Assembly (NCBI GenBank): GCA_025455015.1
Contig: JALONI010000025.1
Span: forward strand, 1 to 34,036
Reading direction: 5' to 3'
Source: Cyclobacteriaceae bacterium
GTDB taxonomy: Bacteria > Bacteroidota > Bacteroidia > Cytophagales > Cyclobacteriaceae
Length of the DNA: 34,036 nucleotides
How positions within the stretch are numbered: the first letter of the stretch is position 1; each line of letters begins with the position of its first letter. A program made the translations under genes and the position numbers. The notes under the pieces were generated by a model that searched no databases, had not been told where the DNA came from, and worked only from the letters and a program-made list of their open reading frames with translations. Of the stretch, positions 22,910-32,070 are shown piece after piece.

Positions 22910-23660
22910 ATCGCTGAAAGCCCAACAGCGGCAACGGAAAAAGTCCATTGCGGTGCTGATTGACCCCGACAAAGCCGAAGACCTCGGGCGCCTGCGCACC
23001 TTGGTGCGGCTGGCCAGCGAAAACTGCATTGATTTCTTTTTTGTCGGGGGCAGTTTGGTCACCACCACCAACCTGAGCGAAGTGATCCAAACCATCAAGG
23101 AAAACAGTGCGTTGCCTGTCGTGCTCTTTCCGGGCAGTTCCTTGCAAATAGACCCGCAAGCGGACGGCATTTTGTTTCTGTCTCTGATCTCGGGCCGCAA
23201 CCCCGATTTATTGATTGGGCAACACGTGATTGCCGCGCCCATTTTGCGCAACAACCCCATTGAGGTATTGCCCACAGGCTACATGCTCATCAACTCCGGG
23301 CGCACCACGTCTGTGGCCTACATCAGCAACACCACGCCCATTCCGGAGGACAAGTATTCCCTGGCGGCCTGCACGGCCATGGCAGGCGAAATGTTAGGGC
23401 TTCAACTGGTTTACTTAGATGCCGGCAGCGGGGCCGAGCGCGAAATCAATGCGCGGATGATTGCGGCCGTGCGCAAGTCGGTTCACGTGCCGCTCATTGT
23501 GGGTGGAGGCATCAATACCGCGCAGAAGGCTGCCAACGCCCTGGAGGCCGGGGCCGATATGATCGTGATCGGTAATGCCGCAGAAAAAGATCCGAATTTG
23601 CTGATCGAAATCAGCGACCGGGTGTATGACTGGAACGCGGCAGCGGAGCAAAAAAGTTAA
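22896..23660 (+). CDS. Geranylgeranylglyceryl/heptaprenylglyceryl phosphate synthase
   Basis: This is a 254-residue (beta/alpha)8 enzyme of the PcrB/GGGPS family, group II. Motifs are LIDPDK (21-26), FFVGGSLVT, PVVLFPGSS, YLDAGSGAE, and the phosphate-binding VGGGINTAQKA and ADMIVIGNAAEK. It joins a polyprenyl diphosphate to sn-glycerol-1-phosphate, the first step of ether-lipid formation in archaea; the product and function in Bacteroidota remain poorly understood. The ATG lies within the end of the upstream gene, and the stop overlaps the next start as TAATG, so three or four genes here are translationally coupled. Confidence 0.93.
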   Translation: MKILESLKAQQRQRKKSIAVLIDPDKAEDLGRLRTLVRLASENCIDFFFVGGSLVTTTNLSEVIQTIKENSALPVVLFPGSSLQIDPQADGILFLSLISGRNPDLLIGQHVIAAPILRNNPIEVLPTGYMLINSGRTTSVAYISNTTPIPEDKYSLAACTAMAGEMLGLQLVYLDAGSGAEREINARMIAAVRKSVHVPLIVGGGINTAQKAANALEAGADMIVIGNAAEKDPNLLIEISDRVYDWNAAAEQKS

Positions 23661-23989
23661 TGGGACGACTCATGAAAATCCGCATTGCACATGTGTTGGC
23701 CCTCACCGGTTTCATGTGGGTGTCGGCCTTCCTGGCCACGGCACAAACGGTTTATTCCGCTGCGCACGGCAAAAAATACCACACGGCTGACTGCCGCCTG
23801 TCGGGCGATGCCGAGGGGATGACGCGGGCCGCAGCACGCAAAGCCGGCAAGTCCGCCTGCAACATCTGCCAGCCCAACCGCCTGGGCAACGCCAAGTTGA
23901 GCCCGTGCAGCGGCCAGACAGCCGATGGCACGCGCTGCAAGCGCCTGACGGCCAACCGAAACAAGAAGTGTTTCCAACATCAAGGATAA
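23660..23989 (+). CDS. Small secreted cysteine-rich protein with two Zn-binding-like modules
   Basis: This is a 109-residue protein with a signal peptide (to about residue 29, ending TAQ). Module one resembles the KYHxxxCR...ACxxCxP motif seen at the ends of many nucleases and in Ada-like metal sites (here GKKYHTADCRLSG ... ACNICQP). Module two (CSGQTADGTRCKRLT...KCFQHQ) resembles short Cys/His zinc ribbons such as DUF5763-like peptides. Each module has 3 Cys and 1 His, enough for one metal. A role outside the cytoplasm in metal or nucleic-acid binding is only a guess. It begins with TAATG overlap on the GGGP synthase gene; an internal Met5 is an alternative start. Confidence 0.75.
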   Translation: MGRLMKIRIAHVLALTGFMWVSAFLATAQTVYSAAHGKKYHTADCRLSGDAEGMTRAAARKAGKSACNICQPNRLGNAKLSPCSGQTADGTRCKRLTANRNKKCFQHQG

Positions 23990-23994
23990 CCCCC

Positions 23995-24867
23995 ATGGAA
24001 GCTGCCAAACTGCATCCCGAAGGCCCCGCCTTTTCACGCGTGATCGCGGGCGTGTGGCGCTGGCACAACGTGTCGGTGGATGTCATGGAACGGCTGATTA
24101 ACACCGCCCTGGAGCATGGCATCACCACGTTTGACCATGCCGACATCTACGGCAACTACGGCAATGAAGAGCTGTTTGGACGGGTGGTGAAGCGCACCCC
24201 TGCCCTGCTCGGGCACATGCAATTGGTGAGCAAGTGCGGCATCAAACTGCTGTCTGACCGAAAGCCCGCGCACCGCATCAAACACTATGACACCACCAAG
24301 GAACACATCATCGCCTCGGCCGAAAACTCGCTGAACGTGCTGGGCGCAGGCCAGTTGGATTTGTTGCTCCTGCACCGACCCGACCCCTTGATGGATGTGG
24401 ACGAAGTGGCGGAAGCCTTTAGCCTGCTCAAGCAACATGGCAAGGTGTTGCATTTTGGCGTTTCCAACTTTACCTCTGCCCAGTTTGATCTGCTGCAGCG
24501 CGCCTGGTCATTTCCGCTGGTCACCAACCAAATCGAGCTGTCGCTCACGCATCACCATCCGTTTTTTGACGGCACGGTGGACCATTTGTATCAACACCGC
24601 GTATCACCCATGGCGTGGTCGCCTTTGGGTGGTGGTAAGATGAACCTGGACGAGCGGGTCTTTTTCAACCTGGCGGCTAAATACAATGCCACCTACAGCC
24701 AGTTGGCGCTGGCGTGGCTGCTGGCGCACCCCGCACGCGTGTTTCCCATCATCGGTACCACGCAACCCGAACGCATTGGGGAGGCGGCCAAGTCGCTCAG
24801 TGTAACCCTTGACCGCCAAGATTGGTTTGAAATGTTGAAAATGGTGCGCGGCAACGATGTGGCGTGA
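23995..24867 (+). CDS. Aldo/keto reductase (YdhF-like)
   Basis: This is a 290-residue TIM-barrel oxidoreductase. The catalytic tetrad is visible as FDHADIYGNYGNEE (Asp and Tyr), VSKCGI (Lys) and LLLHRPDP (His). VSNFTSAQ, the WSPLGGG loop and a C-terminal PIIGTTQPERIGE complete the NADPH site. It is expected to reduce aldehydes or ketones with NADPH in the cytoplasm. ATG 23995 is chosen because it begins at the family start (MEAAKLHP) 5 bases after the preceding stop; the open frame extends upstream through another gene. The last 20 bases of this gene are copied into the tandem duplication that created the second Uma2 gene. Confidence 0.92.
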   Translation: MEAAKLHPEGPAFSRVIAGVWRWHNVSVDVMERLINTALEHGITTFDHADIYGNYGNEELFGRVVKRTPALLGHMQLVSKCGIKLLSDRKPAHRIKHYDTTKEHIIASAENSLNVLGAGQLDLLLLHRPDPLMDVDEVAEAFSLLKQHGKVLHFGVSNFTSAQFDLLQRAWSFPLVTNQIELSLTHHHPFFDGTVDHLYQHRVSPMAWSPLGGGKMNLDERVFFNLAAKYNATYSQLALAWLLAHPARVFPIIGTTQPERIGEAAKSLSVTLDRQDWFEMLKMVRGNDVA

Positions 24868-25004
24868 TTTTGCTACCTTGAGCTGATATGACCACAAAAA
24901 TCATTGCTTCGCCCCCGCGCACCGCCATGGAGGTATTTGAGATGCTCCCGGAGGGCACGCTGGCTGAAGTAATTGAAGGCCAATTTTTTATGTCGCCAGC
25001 ACCC
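24848..25004 (+). repeat. Tandem duplication, conserved left segment, copy 1
   Basis: This 157-base segment covers the last codons of the aldo/keto reductase, the spacer with a -7-like TACCTTGA, and the first 39 codons of the first Uma2 gene. It matches 25534-25691 with about ten substitutions and one indel (roughly 93% identity), including a run of more than 60 identical bases inside the coding region. Confidence 0.9.
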
Positions 25005-25427
25005 AATACAAATCATTTCAAAGTAGCCAAACGAATTTCCCGCGCATTGGATGGGCTGGTCGAAGACACACAACTCGGCCATGTTTTTTATGCACCTTTT
25101 GATGTATATCTCGATCCCGACACCAGCGCAGTCCAGCCCGATATCTTCGTGATCCGGAACGGCAACCCGGGCACGCTGGAGCCGAAAGGTAATTTTCATG
25201 GCGTTCCGGATTTTATCGTAGAAGTGCTCTCGGCCAGCAATCGGGCACATGATTTAATCACCAAGAAGAATCTTTATGAGAAATACCGAGTGGGTGAATA
25301 TTGGATCGTAGATCCGGAAAGCAAGGAAGTTGTTGGCTATGAACTGGAAAACGGGAAATTCAAAAGAGTATCCGCTTCCGCGGGAAAAATCACCTCCCGG
25401 TTGTTCCAAGTAGATATCTCGTTCTAG
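24888..25427 (+). CDS. Uma2-family (DUF820) PD-(D/E)XK protein, copy 1
   Basis: This is a 179-residue protein of the Uma2 family, a restriction-endonuclease-fold group. It shows EVIEGQFFMSPAP at the start, FDVYLDPDTSAVQPDIFVI (the PDDEXK Asp), GVPDFIVEVLSASN (the E-x-L motif) and the family closing YRVGEYWIVDPESKEV. Nuclease activity is predicted from the fold, but the cellular role of Uma2 proteins is unknown. Residues 1-39 are almost identical to the paralogue at 25575, while the remainder is only moderately similar. The body looks lower in GC and different in codon use from its neighbours, which hints at acquisition. Confidence 0.85.
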   Translation: MTTKIIASPPRTAMEVFEMLPEGTLAEVIEGQFFMSPAPNTNHFKVAKRISRALDGLVEDTQLGHVFYAPFDVYLDPDTSAVQPDIFVIRNGNPGTLEPKGNFHGVPDFIVEVLSASNRAHDLITKKNLYEKYRVGEYWIVDPESKEVVGYELENGKFKRVSASAGKITSRLFQVDISF

Positions 25428-25533
25428 ACAGTCTGTTGGCCTTAGAAATTTTCCGTTCCTTACTGGTGCGCCACAAACCTCGGTGAACGTGGAGTAACCC
25501 CGGCAGAATTGGTTTGATCTATAGAAAATAGCT

Positions 25534-25691
25534 GCGGCAACGATGTGCCTTGATTTTGCTACCTTGAAGCTGATATGACCACGAAAATTATTGATTCGCC
25601 ACCGCGCACCGCCATGGAGGTATTTGAGATGCTCCCGGAGGGCACGCTGGCTGAAGTAATTGAAGGTCAATTTTTTATATCACCGGCACCC
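25534..25691 (+). repeat. Tandem duplication, conserved left segment, copy 2
   Basis: This segment matches 24848-25004. It still carries a relic of the aldo/keto reductase 3' end (GCGGCAACGATGTG), now untranslated, which fixes the direction: the unit was copied from the left. A second stretch shared downstream of each gene (25442-25480 and 26120-26158, both with TGCGCnACAAACC) shows that the original unit was about 0.68 kb. Confidence 0.9.
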
Positions 25692-26105
25692 TCCTTTCAA
25701 CACCAAGACACGTTATTGGAGATTGCCAGTCAACTACGGACACTGATCAGAGCTCATGGCCACCGAGTAATCGTGGCCCCTTTTGACGTGTACTTGGACA
25801 AGAACGAGAATGTAGTCCAACCCGATATCTGCGTTATATTGAAATCGAATCGGGGGATATTAGGGCAATCATTTAAGGGCATTCCCGATCTGATCGTGGA
25901 GATATCATCTCATTCCAATAGTGAGCCTGACTTGACATTGAAAAGAAAACTGTACCAAAAAGTGGGCGTACAGGAGTATTGGATCGTTAATCCGGAAACC
26001 AAGGAAGTGATTGGATATCAGCAGAAAGAAGGCGTCTTTGGGAAAAAAACCTCTTCCATCGCAACCATTCAATCTTTCCTTTTAGACGTCATCATTACAT
26101 TTTGA
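25575..26105 (+). CDS. Uma2-family (DUF820) PD-(D/E)XK protein, copy 2
   Basis: This is a 176-residue paralogue of the preceding gene. It shares MTTKII and the next 33 residues almost exactly, then diverges. It keeps APFDVYLDKNENVVQPDICVI, GIPDLIVEISS and QEYWIVNPETKEV, so the predicted nuclease core is intact. The start ATG and the -7-like TACCTTGA box are part of the copied segment, so both genes may be expressed in the same way. Its middle region (SFQHQDTLLEIASQLRTLI) is unrelated at DNA level to copy 1, which suggests recombination or fast divergence after duplication. Confidence 0.85.
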   Translation: MTTKIIDSPPRTAMEVFEMLPEGTLAEVIEGQFFISPAPSFQHQDTLLEIASQLRTLIRAHGHRVIVAPFDVYLDKNENVVQPDICVILKSNRGILGQSFKGIPDLIVEISSHSNSEPDLTLKRKLYQKVGVQEYWIVNPETKEVIGYQQKEGVFGKKTSSIATIQSFLLDVIITF

Positions 26106-26195
26106 TCGACCGCGGGACGTTAAAAATTCTCCTTTTTCTTCATGGGTGCGCAACAAACCCAGCACCATTTTTGTATTCTTTATTTAACCTCCTCC

Positions 26196-29042
26196 ATGGC
26201 CAAAGCCGCATCCCACGCCTCCCTCGACCTGACGGGACACGAATACATTGAAGTAATAGGCGCCCGCGAACACAACCTGAAAAATGTGTCGGTGAGCTTT
26301 CCGCGCAACAAACTCGTGGTCATCACGGGCATCAGCGGCAGCGGAAAATCATCCCTGGCCTTTGACACCATTTATGCCGAAGGTCAAAGGCGTTACATGG
26401 AGAGCTTCTCAGCCTATGCCCGCAGCTTTATTGGAAACCTGGAGCGCCCCGATGTGGACAAAATCAATGGGCTGAGCCCGGTGATCTCCATCGAGCAGAA
26501 AACCACCTCGCGCAACCCGCGCTCCACCGTGGGCACGGTTACGGAGATTTACGACTTCATGCGCCTGCTGTATGCCCGGGCGGGCGAAGCGTTCTCCTAC
26601 CTGAGTGGCGAAAAGATGGTGCGGCAGTCGGAAGACCAGATTCTGGATGCCATCGTCAAAAATTTCGCTGGCAAAAAACTGACCTTGCTGGCCCCGGTGG
26701 TCAAAGGCCGCAAAGGGCACTACCGCGAACTGTTTGTACAAATTCGAAAACAGGGTTTTACCAAAGTGCGGGTAGATGGCCACGTGGTGGACATCACCGC
26801 CAAAATGCAGGTAGACCGTTTCAAGATACACGATATCGAAATCGTCATTGACCGCATTGTGCCCGATGCCAAAGACCGTGTGCGCATCAGCCAATCGGTG
26901 CAGCGCGCCATGAAAGAGGGCAAAGGCGTGATCATGGCGTTGGAAGAAACAGGCCGCGTACACCACTTCTCCAAGTTCTTGATGGACCCCACCACGGGGC
27001 TGTCGTACGATGAGCCCGCCCCCAACTTGTTCTCATTCAACTCACCCTATGGGGCGTGCCCCGTATGCCATGGGCTGGGTCAGATTGAAGAGATCACCGA
27101 AGAGTCCGTCATCCCCGACAAAAAGCTGAGCATCAGCCGGGGCGGCATCTTACCCTTGGGCGAATACCGCGACATCTGGATTTTCAAAAAAATAGAAGCT
27201 ATTCTCAAACGCCACAAACTTACGCTGAGCACGCCCATCAAAGACATCCCCAAAGAGGTAATCAAGGTGTTGCTTCATGGCGATGACGTGCCGGTGGCCG
27301 TGGCCTCGGTGAAATACCCCGGCACCGAGTGGAATACCAAATTTGAAGGGATCATCAGCTTTCTTCAAAAAATGAAAGAAGATGGCTCGGAAAACATCAA
27401 GAAATGGGTAGAAGATTTTACGTTGACAAAAACATGCCCCGAGTGCGATGGCGCGCGATTGAAAAAAGAAGCCTTGCATTTTAAGCTGGCGGGCAAAAAC
27501 ATTGCGGAACTGGCCGAGTACAACATAGTGGAACTGGCCAAGTGGTTTGAGGGCGTGGAGAAAAAACTAAACGACAAACAGCGCGTCATTGCCACGGAGG
27601 TGCTCAAAGAAATCCGCAAACGCATCGGCTTTTTGCTGGATGTGGGGTTGGACTACCTGCACCTGAACCGGCCCATCCGCACATTGAGCGGGGGCGAATC
27701 GCAACGCATCCGCCTGGCCACCCAAATCGGCACCCAACTGGTGGGCGTGTTGTACATTTTGGATGAACCGAGCATCGGGCTGCATGCGCGTGACAACGCC
27801 AAACTCATCAAAGCCCTCAAAGACTTGCGCGACCTCGGCAACACCGTGGTGGTGGTGGAGCACGACAAAGAAATGATGTTGGAGTGCGACTACATCATCG
27901 ACATAGGGCCCGGTGCCGGACGCCACGGAGGCACGGTGGTAGCCGAAGGCGATCCCAAAACATTTTTGAAACGCAACTCCACCACCGCGCAGTACCTCAG
28001 CGGTAAAATCGGCATCGACACAAAACGCGAGCGCAGAAAAGGCAGCGGTGAGTGGCTGACGCTGACAGGCGCCACCGGCAACAATTTGAAAAACGTGGAC
28101 TTGGAACTGCCGCTGGGCACGTTCACGTGCATCACGGGCGTTTCGGGCAGCGGCAAGTCTACCTTGATTCACGAAACGCTGTTCCCGATCTTAAACCAGC
28201 ATTTTTTTAACTCGCGTACCGAGCCGCTGGCGTACAAAAAAATCGATGGCCTCAAGCGCATCGACAAAGTCATTGAGGTGGATCAATCGCCCATTGGGCG
28301 CACGCCCCGCTCCAACCCCGCCACCTACACGGGTGTGTTCACGGACATTCGCGATCTGTTCGCCCAAATGCCCGAAGCAAAAATACGAGGGTACAAAAAC
28401 GGTCGCTTCTCGTTCAACGTAAAAGGAGGACGCTGCGAAACGTGCGAAGGCGCTGGCCTTCGCCTGATCGAGATGGAGTTTTTACCCGATGTGTATGTGC
28501 CGTGCGAAACGTGCAAAGGCAAACGCTACAACCGCGAAACACTGGAGGTGCGCTTCAAAGGCAAATCGATTTCGGATGTGCTGGACATGACCGTGGAAGA
28601 GGCCGTCACTTTTTTCGAAAACCAACCTAAAATCCTGCGCAAGATCCAAACGCTGAACGAAGTGGGGCTGGGCTATATCTCGTTGGGGCAACACGCCACC
28701 ACCCTCTCCGGGGGTGAGGCCCAGCGGGTAAAGTTGGCCACGGAACTCTCCAAGCGCGACACGGGCAAGACGTTGTACATCCTGGATGAGCCCACCACGG
28801 GCCTCCATTTTCAAGACATTGCCCATTTATTGGATGTGTTGCAAAAGCTGGTGGACAAAGGCAACACGGTGCTGGTGATTGAGCACAACATGGACGTGAT
28901 CAAATCGGCTGACCATGTCATCGACTTGGGGCCCGAGGGCGGTGCCGGGGGCGGCCGCATCATTGCCAAGGGCACACCGGAACAGATTGTAGGTAACCCG
29001 GCCAGCTACACCGGAAGATTTTTGAAGATGGAGTTGGCGTAA
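26196..29042 (+). CDS. uvrA: Excinuclease ABC subunit A
   Basis: This is a 948-residue protein with two ABC ATPase modules. Walker A loops are GISGSGKS (N-terminal) and GVSGSGKS (near 645). Signature motifs are [12 protein letters not shown] and [12 protein letters not shown], and Walker B regions are [12 protein letters not shown] and [12 protein letters not shown]. Zinc modules are visible as [17 protein letters not shown] and [16 protein letters not shown]. It finds helix-distorting DNA lesions as a UvrA2 dimer and loads UvrB. ATG 26196 (MAKAASHAS) is chosen over an upstream in-frame start at 26142 because it follows the AT-rich promoter-like stretch and fits the family length. No uvrB lies nearby. 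Confidence 0.97.
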   Translation: MAKAASHASLDLTGHEYIEVIGAREHNLKNVSVSFPRNKLVVITGISGSGKSSLAFDTIYAEGQRRYMESFSAYARSFIGNLERPDVDKINGLSPVISIEQKTTSRNPRSTVGTVTEIYDFMRLLYARAGEAFSYLSGEKMVRQSEDQILDAIVKNFAGKKLTLLAPVVKGRKGHYRELFVQIRKQGFTKVRVDGHVVDITAKMQVDRFKIHDIEIVIDRIVPDAKDRVRISQSVQRAMKEGKGVIMALEETGRVHHFSKFLMDPTTGLSYDEPAPNLFSFNSPYGACPVCHGLGQIEEITEESVIPDKKLSISRGGILPLGEYRDIWIFKKIEAILKRHKLTLSTPIKDIPKEVIKVLLHGDDVPVAVASVKYPGTEWNTKFEGIISFLQKMKEDGSENIKKWVEDFTLTKTCPECDGARLKKEALHFKLAGKNIAELAEYNIVELAKWFEGVEKKLNDKQRVIATEVLKEIRKRIGFLLDVGLDYLHLNRPIRTLSGGESQRIRLATQIGTQLVGVLYILDEPSIGLHARDNAKLIKALKDLRDLGNTVVVVEHDKEMMLECDYIIDIGPGAGRHGGTVVAEGDPKTFLKRNSTTAQYLSGKIGIDTKRERRKGSGEWLTLTGATGNNLKNVDLELPLGTFTCITGVSGSGKSTLIHETLFPILNQHFFNSRTEPLAYKKIDGLKRIDKVIEVDQSPIGRTPRSNPATYTGVFTDIRDLFAQMPEAKIRGYKNGRFSFNVKGGRCETCEGAGLRLIEMEFLPDVYVPCETCKGKRYNRETLEVRFKGKSISDVLDMTVEEAVTFFENQPKILRKIQTLNEVGLGYISLGQHATTLSGGEAQRVKLATELSKRDTGKTLYILDEPTTGLHFQDIAHLLDVLQKLVDKGNTVLVIEHNMDVIKSADHVIDLGPEGGAGGGRIIAKGTPEQIVGNPASYTGRFLKMELA

Positions 29043-29173
29043 GCAGAGGCGATGGCGTGCGTGTCGAACGGCACGCGATCCAACCTCCGTTCGAGCAAGG
29101 GCTGTGGCTGGTTTTCCGAATCGCGGGGCGAAAATAATCGCGCCTCGGTGTTCATTCCCTTTACGGCTTTCCA

Positions 29174-29181
29174 TATCTTGC
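29174..29181 (+). promoter_or_regulatory. Candidate -7 box for the partner-switching operon
   Basis: TATCTTGC is close to TAnnTTTG and lies 31 bases before the ATG at 29213. No good -33 element is visible. The remaining intergenic sequence 29043-29173 shows only a weak 6-base dyad (GCGTGC/GCACGC) shortly after the uvrA stop, without a T-tract. Confidence 0.35.
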
Positions 29182-29212
29182 ACGGTTAATCTGTTGATCG
29201 GCACGCACGCCC

Positions 29213-31276
29213 ATGCTTAAGACCAAAGCGCTCATCCGCCTCGCCTTTTTGGGCGCTGCCATTTCCTGGCTGATCATGGTCTTTGCCGATGTAACCGTTC
29301 TCTTCAGCGATCTCAAAGGACTTGACCCGGACGTGCCCGCCTGGTTGCCGCGCGTCATGCTGGATGCCTTCATCCTCTGCCTGTTTTACTATTACAAATT
29401 GCGCATTGAGCGCGATGAGAGCCTGAACTTCACCGACCTGCTTTGGAAAGTCTTTGCCACGGGCTTGATCGTTACCGTCATTTCGTTGGCCATCCGCTTT
29501 CTCGGGTTTCTGCTGGGCAACACGCCTTTGCCTGCCAATGTGCTGTATCAGGATTTCGTTTACCAGATTGATCTCTCGCTTTTCTTGAGCTTTTTGCTGG
29601 CCGCGTTCACCTCGTGGAAGCGGCTCATCCTCTACCAGAAGTCAAAATGGCTGATCCGCCTGTGGCGTGTGTTTGAAATCAGTTTGTTGGTGGTACTGCT
29701 GTACGATAGCATCTTGGTGGCATTCAGCGAAGGCGTAATGACGTTCACCTACATCGTCATCGGGGTGATGGTCTTGATCCTGTCGGCCAACATGAAGTGG
29801 GTGGCTTACCTCAACTTCCGCCAAAAATGGACCAGCCTGTTGTTGCTATTGCTGTGCTTTTTTTACCTCGGTTATTTTTTGCTCACCATGTCGGCCGAAG
29901 CCGAGCAGATAGCGGAGAAATCCAGCGTGTTCATGAGTTTTTACGGGCACGTTTTCAACCTGGTGCTGTGCATTTTTGTGCTGGTGTACGCCTCGTTTTC
30001 GTTTTTGGTGATCCTCTTTAACCTGCCCACCTCTTCGGTATTTGAGCAAAAACTGGAAGAGGTGATAAACTACCAACGCATCAGCCAGAGCATCCAAACG
30101 GAGCAAAACGAAGAAAGCGTATACCGCATTCTGCTCGAAAGCTCGGTGAGTTCCGTTTTTGCCGATGCCGCCTGGCTGGAAATTCGCGGAGAGGGCAGCG
30201 AAGCCAAGACGTACACATACCAGATCACCGAAAAAGAATCGGAAGACATCCGAAAACACCTACAGCAAAATCAAGTGCGCGGTGTGCTGGAGCAAAGCAG
30301 CGACCGTACACGCCATTTGTCCAAGCACCTGGAGGGGCTCAAAGGCGCGCGCTTCCGTTCCATCATGTCGTTTCCGGTCATTGTCAAAGGCGAAACCATT
30401 GGCACGCTCACCTTGCTCAAGGAACTGCCCGAGGCCTTCACCAAAGAAATGACGCGCATCGTGAGCACCTTTGCCAACCAGGCCGGTATCTCCATCGAGA
30501 ATTTCCGCCTCATGGGCGAGGCGTTTCAAAATGAACGCTACAAAGAAGAACTGAAGATCGCCAAAACGGTGCAGCGCAGCTTGCTGCCCCAGCGGCTGGA
30601 ACAGGATGTGGACTTTGAGGTGGCTGCGTTTTCCGAATCGGCCGATGAGGTTGGAGGCGACTACTACGATACGTTGCGAATCAATGATCACCAGGTGGGT
30701 ATCATCATCGCTGACGTGTCGGGCAAGGGCACCACCGCGGCCTTTCACATGTCGCAGATGAAGGGCATCTTCCACAGCTTGGGCCAGCAAGCGCTGGACC
30801 CGAGCGAGTTCATGATACGTGCCAACCAGGCGCTGGTGTACTGCCTGGAGCGCGGGTCGTTTATCTCGGCCACGTACTTTGCACTCAACACCCAAACCAA
30901 AAAAATACACTATGCACGCGCAGGGCACTGCCCGGTATTGTATTACCGCAGCGCCACGGGCGAACTCGCGTACCTCAAAGACAAAGGCACTGCCCTGGGC
31001 ATGATTCGCAGCCGCGACTACTGCCATTTTGTGGAGACCAACGAAATTACCTACGCCCCGGGTGATGTGATGGTGCTGTACACCGATGGCATCACAGAAG
31101 CCAAAGGCGCCAAAGGCGATGAGTTTGGCGAAGAACGGCTGGTGGAGGCCGTGCGCGGGCACGTACACCTGCCGCCCAAAGAAATCGAGCAGCACATCAT
31201 CCGCCAACTGTATAATTTCTCCGGATCGGAAGACATCAATGATGACTATACCCTGATGGTGATCAAGTTCCGATGA
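29213..31276 (+). CDS. Membrane PP2C/SpoIIE-type serine phosphatase with GAF domain
   Basis: This is a 687-residue protein. About eight membrane helices occupy residues 5-280, followed by a GAF-like domain (about 295-430, ending FANQAGISIEN), a linker helix KEELKIAKTVQRSLLPQ typical of RsbU-type enzymes, and the SpoIIE/PP2C phosphatase domain. Metal-binding residues are visible in VGGDYYD (480-486), ADVSGKG (Asp501), YTDGITEA (Asp625) and NDDYTL (Asp677/678). It should dephosphorylate the STAS protein encoded 40 bases downstream in response to a membrane or GAF-sensed signal. This is the input arm of a partner switch. Confidence 0.93.
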   Translation: MLKTKALIRLAFLGAAISWLIMVFADVTVLFSDLKGLDPDVPAWLPRVMLDAFILCLFYYYKLRIERDESLNFTDLLWKVFATGLIVTVISLAIRFLGFLLGNTPLPANVLYQDFVYQIDLSLFLSFLLAAFTSWKRLILYQKSKWLIRLWRVFEISLLVVLLYDSILVAFSEGVMTFTYIVIGVMVLILSANMKWVAYLNFRQKWTSLLLLLLCFFYLGYFLLTMSAEAEQIAEKSSVFMSFYGHVFNLVLCIFVLVYASFSFLVILFNLPTSSVFEQKLEEVINYQRISQSIQTEQNEESVYRILLESSVSSVFADAAWLEIRGEGSEAKTYTYQITEKESEDIRKHLQQNQVRGVLEQSSDRTRHLSKHLEGLKGARFRSIMSFPVIVKGETIGTLTLLKELPEAFTKEMTRIVSTFANQAGISIENFRLMGEAFQNERYKEELKIAKTVQRSLLPQRLEQDVDFEVAAFSESADEVGGDYYDTLRINDHQVGIIIADVSGKGTTAAFHMSQMKGIFHSLGQQALDPSEFMIRANQALVYCLERGSFISATYFALNTQTKKIHYARAGHCPVLYYRSATGELAYLKDKGTALGMIRSRDYCHFVETNEITYAPGDVMVLYTDGITEAKGAKGDEFGEERLVEAVRGHVHLPPKEIEQHIIRQLYNFSGSEDINDDYTLMVIKFR

Positions 31277-31316
31277 CGAACCAAACTGAACGAATAACCG
31301 TATAACCAAGATACCC

Positions 31317-31667
31317 ATGGTGCAAATCAGACGATTACAGGAAGAAGGGGCCGACATTATCGCCATCATCGGTGAAATTGATGCCAGCAGCTCCATTGAA
31401 CTGGACTTGACCATCGCCAAAAGCGTGGGCGAAGGCTTCCACAAAATCCTGGTGGACTGCACCGCATTGGAGTACATCTCCTCGGCCGGGTTGGGGGTGT
31501 TTATGAGTTACATCGAGGAATTTAAAGACAAACACATACACATGGTGTTGTTTGGGTTGAAGGAAAAAGTAGCCAATACGTTCAGCATTTTGGGCCTGGC
31601 CGATTTGCTGCACATCCGCTCGACCAAACCGGAAGCCAAACAGTTGTTGAATGAGCTATCAGTTTAG
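31317..31667 (+). CDS. STAS-domain anti-sigma-factor antagonist (RsbV/SpoIIAA-like)
   Basis: This is a 116-residue single STAS domain: IIAIIGEIDASSS, then KILVDCTALEYISSAGLGVF and a closing LLHIRSTKPEA. In RsbV/SpoIIAA the phosphorylated serine lies in DSSGLG or DSTGLG; here YISSAGLG places Ser56 at the equivalent position. It is the expected substrate of both the PP2C phosphatase upstream and the kinase downstream. The following kinase gene overlaps its end by 17 bases, so the two are made in a fixed ratio. Confidence 0.92.
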   Translation: MVQIRRLQEEGADIIAIIGEIDASSSIELDLTIAKSVGEGFHKILVDCTALEYISSAGLGVFMSYIEEFKDKHIHMVLFGLKEKVANTFSILGLADLLHIRSTKPEAKQLLNELSV

Positions 31668-32070
31668 CATCGGCTGCAGCCTGAGCAACCTCAAGGGCAT
31701 ACGCGAGTTCGTGCGGACATCGCTGCGGGCTCACCATGTGCCCGAGGTGGAGATGAGCGCGGTGGTGCTGGCCCTGGATGAGATGTGCTCCAACCTGATG
31801 ATTCACGCCCACCACTGCAACCCCGACCACCAACTGGGGCTGCGCATTGACGTGCCTGCCGAAAATACCCTTATCTTTGAAATCATTGACGAAGGTAGCC
31901 AGTTTGACATCAACGCCTTTGCCACGCCCGAGCTGGGCAATTTGATCCACGAAAAACGAAAAGGAGGCTTGGGCATCCGGCTGGTGAAAGCCATCATGGA
32001 TAACGTAGAGTACTTGCAGCGCGATGGTAAAAATGTGTGTCGTTTAACCAAAACAATACATGCTTCGTAA
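31651..32070 (+). CDS. RsbW-like anti-sigma factor / serine-protein kinase
   Basis: This is a 139-residue GHKL ATPase of the HATPase_c_2 (RsbW/SpoIIAB) type. The N box is ALDEMCSNLMIHAHH, the G1 region is IIDEGSQFDINAF and the G2 region is KGGLGIRLVKAIMD. It is expected to phosphorylate the STAS protein and, when that is phosphorylated, to bind another target. In Gram-positives the target is a sigma-B type factor. No sigma factor is encoded here, so the output is unknown. The start lies inside the STAS gene. Confidence 0.9.
   Translation: MSYQFSIGCSLSNLKGIREFVRTSLRAHHVPEVEMSAVVLALDEMCSNLMIHAHHCNPDHQLGLRIDVPAENTLIFEIIDEGSQFDINAFATPELGNLIHEKRKGGLGIRLVKAIMDNVEYLQRDGKNVCRLTKTIHAS

Noticed and set aside
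24888-26105. The two Uma2 genes as a toxin-antitoxin pair or restriction system
   Set aside because: They are paralogues with the same predicted fold, and no antitoxin, methylase or specificity gene is adjacent.
30260-31477. 405-codon open frame on the minus strand opposite the phosphatase and STAS genes
   Set aside because: It mirrors codon bias of the real plus-strand genes, has no recognisable domain, and the plus-strand domains are complete.
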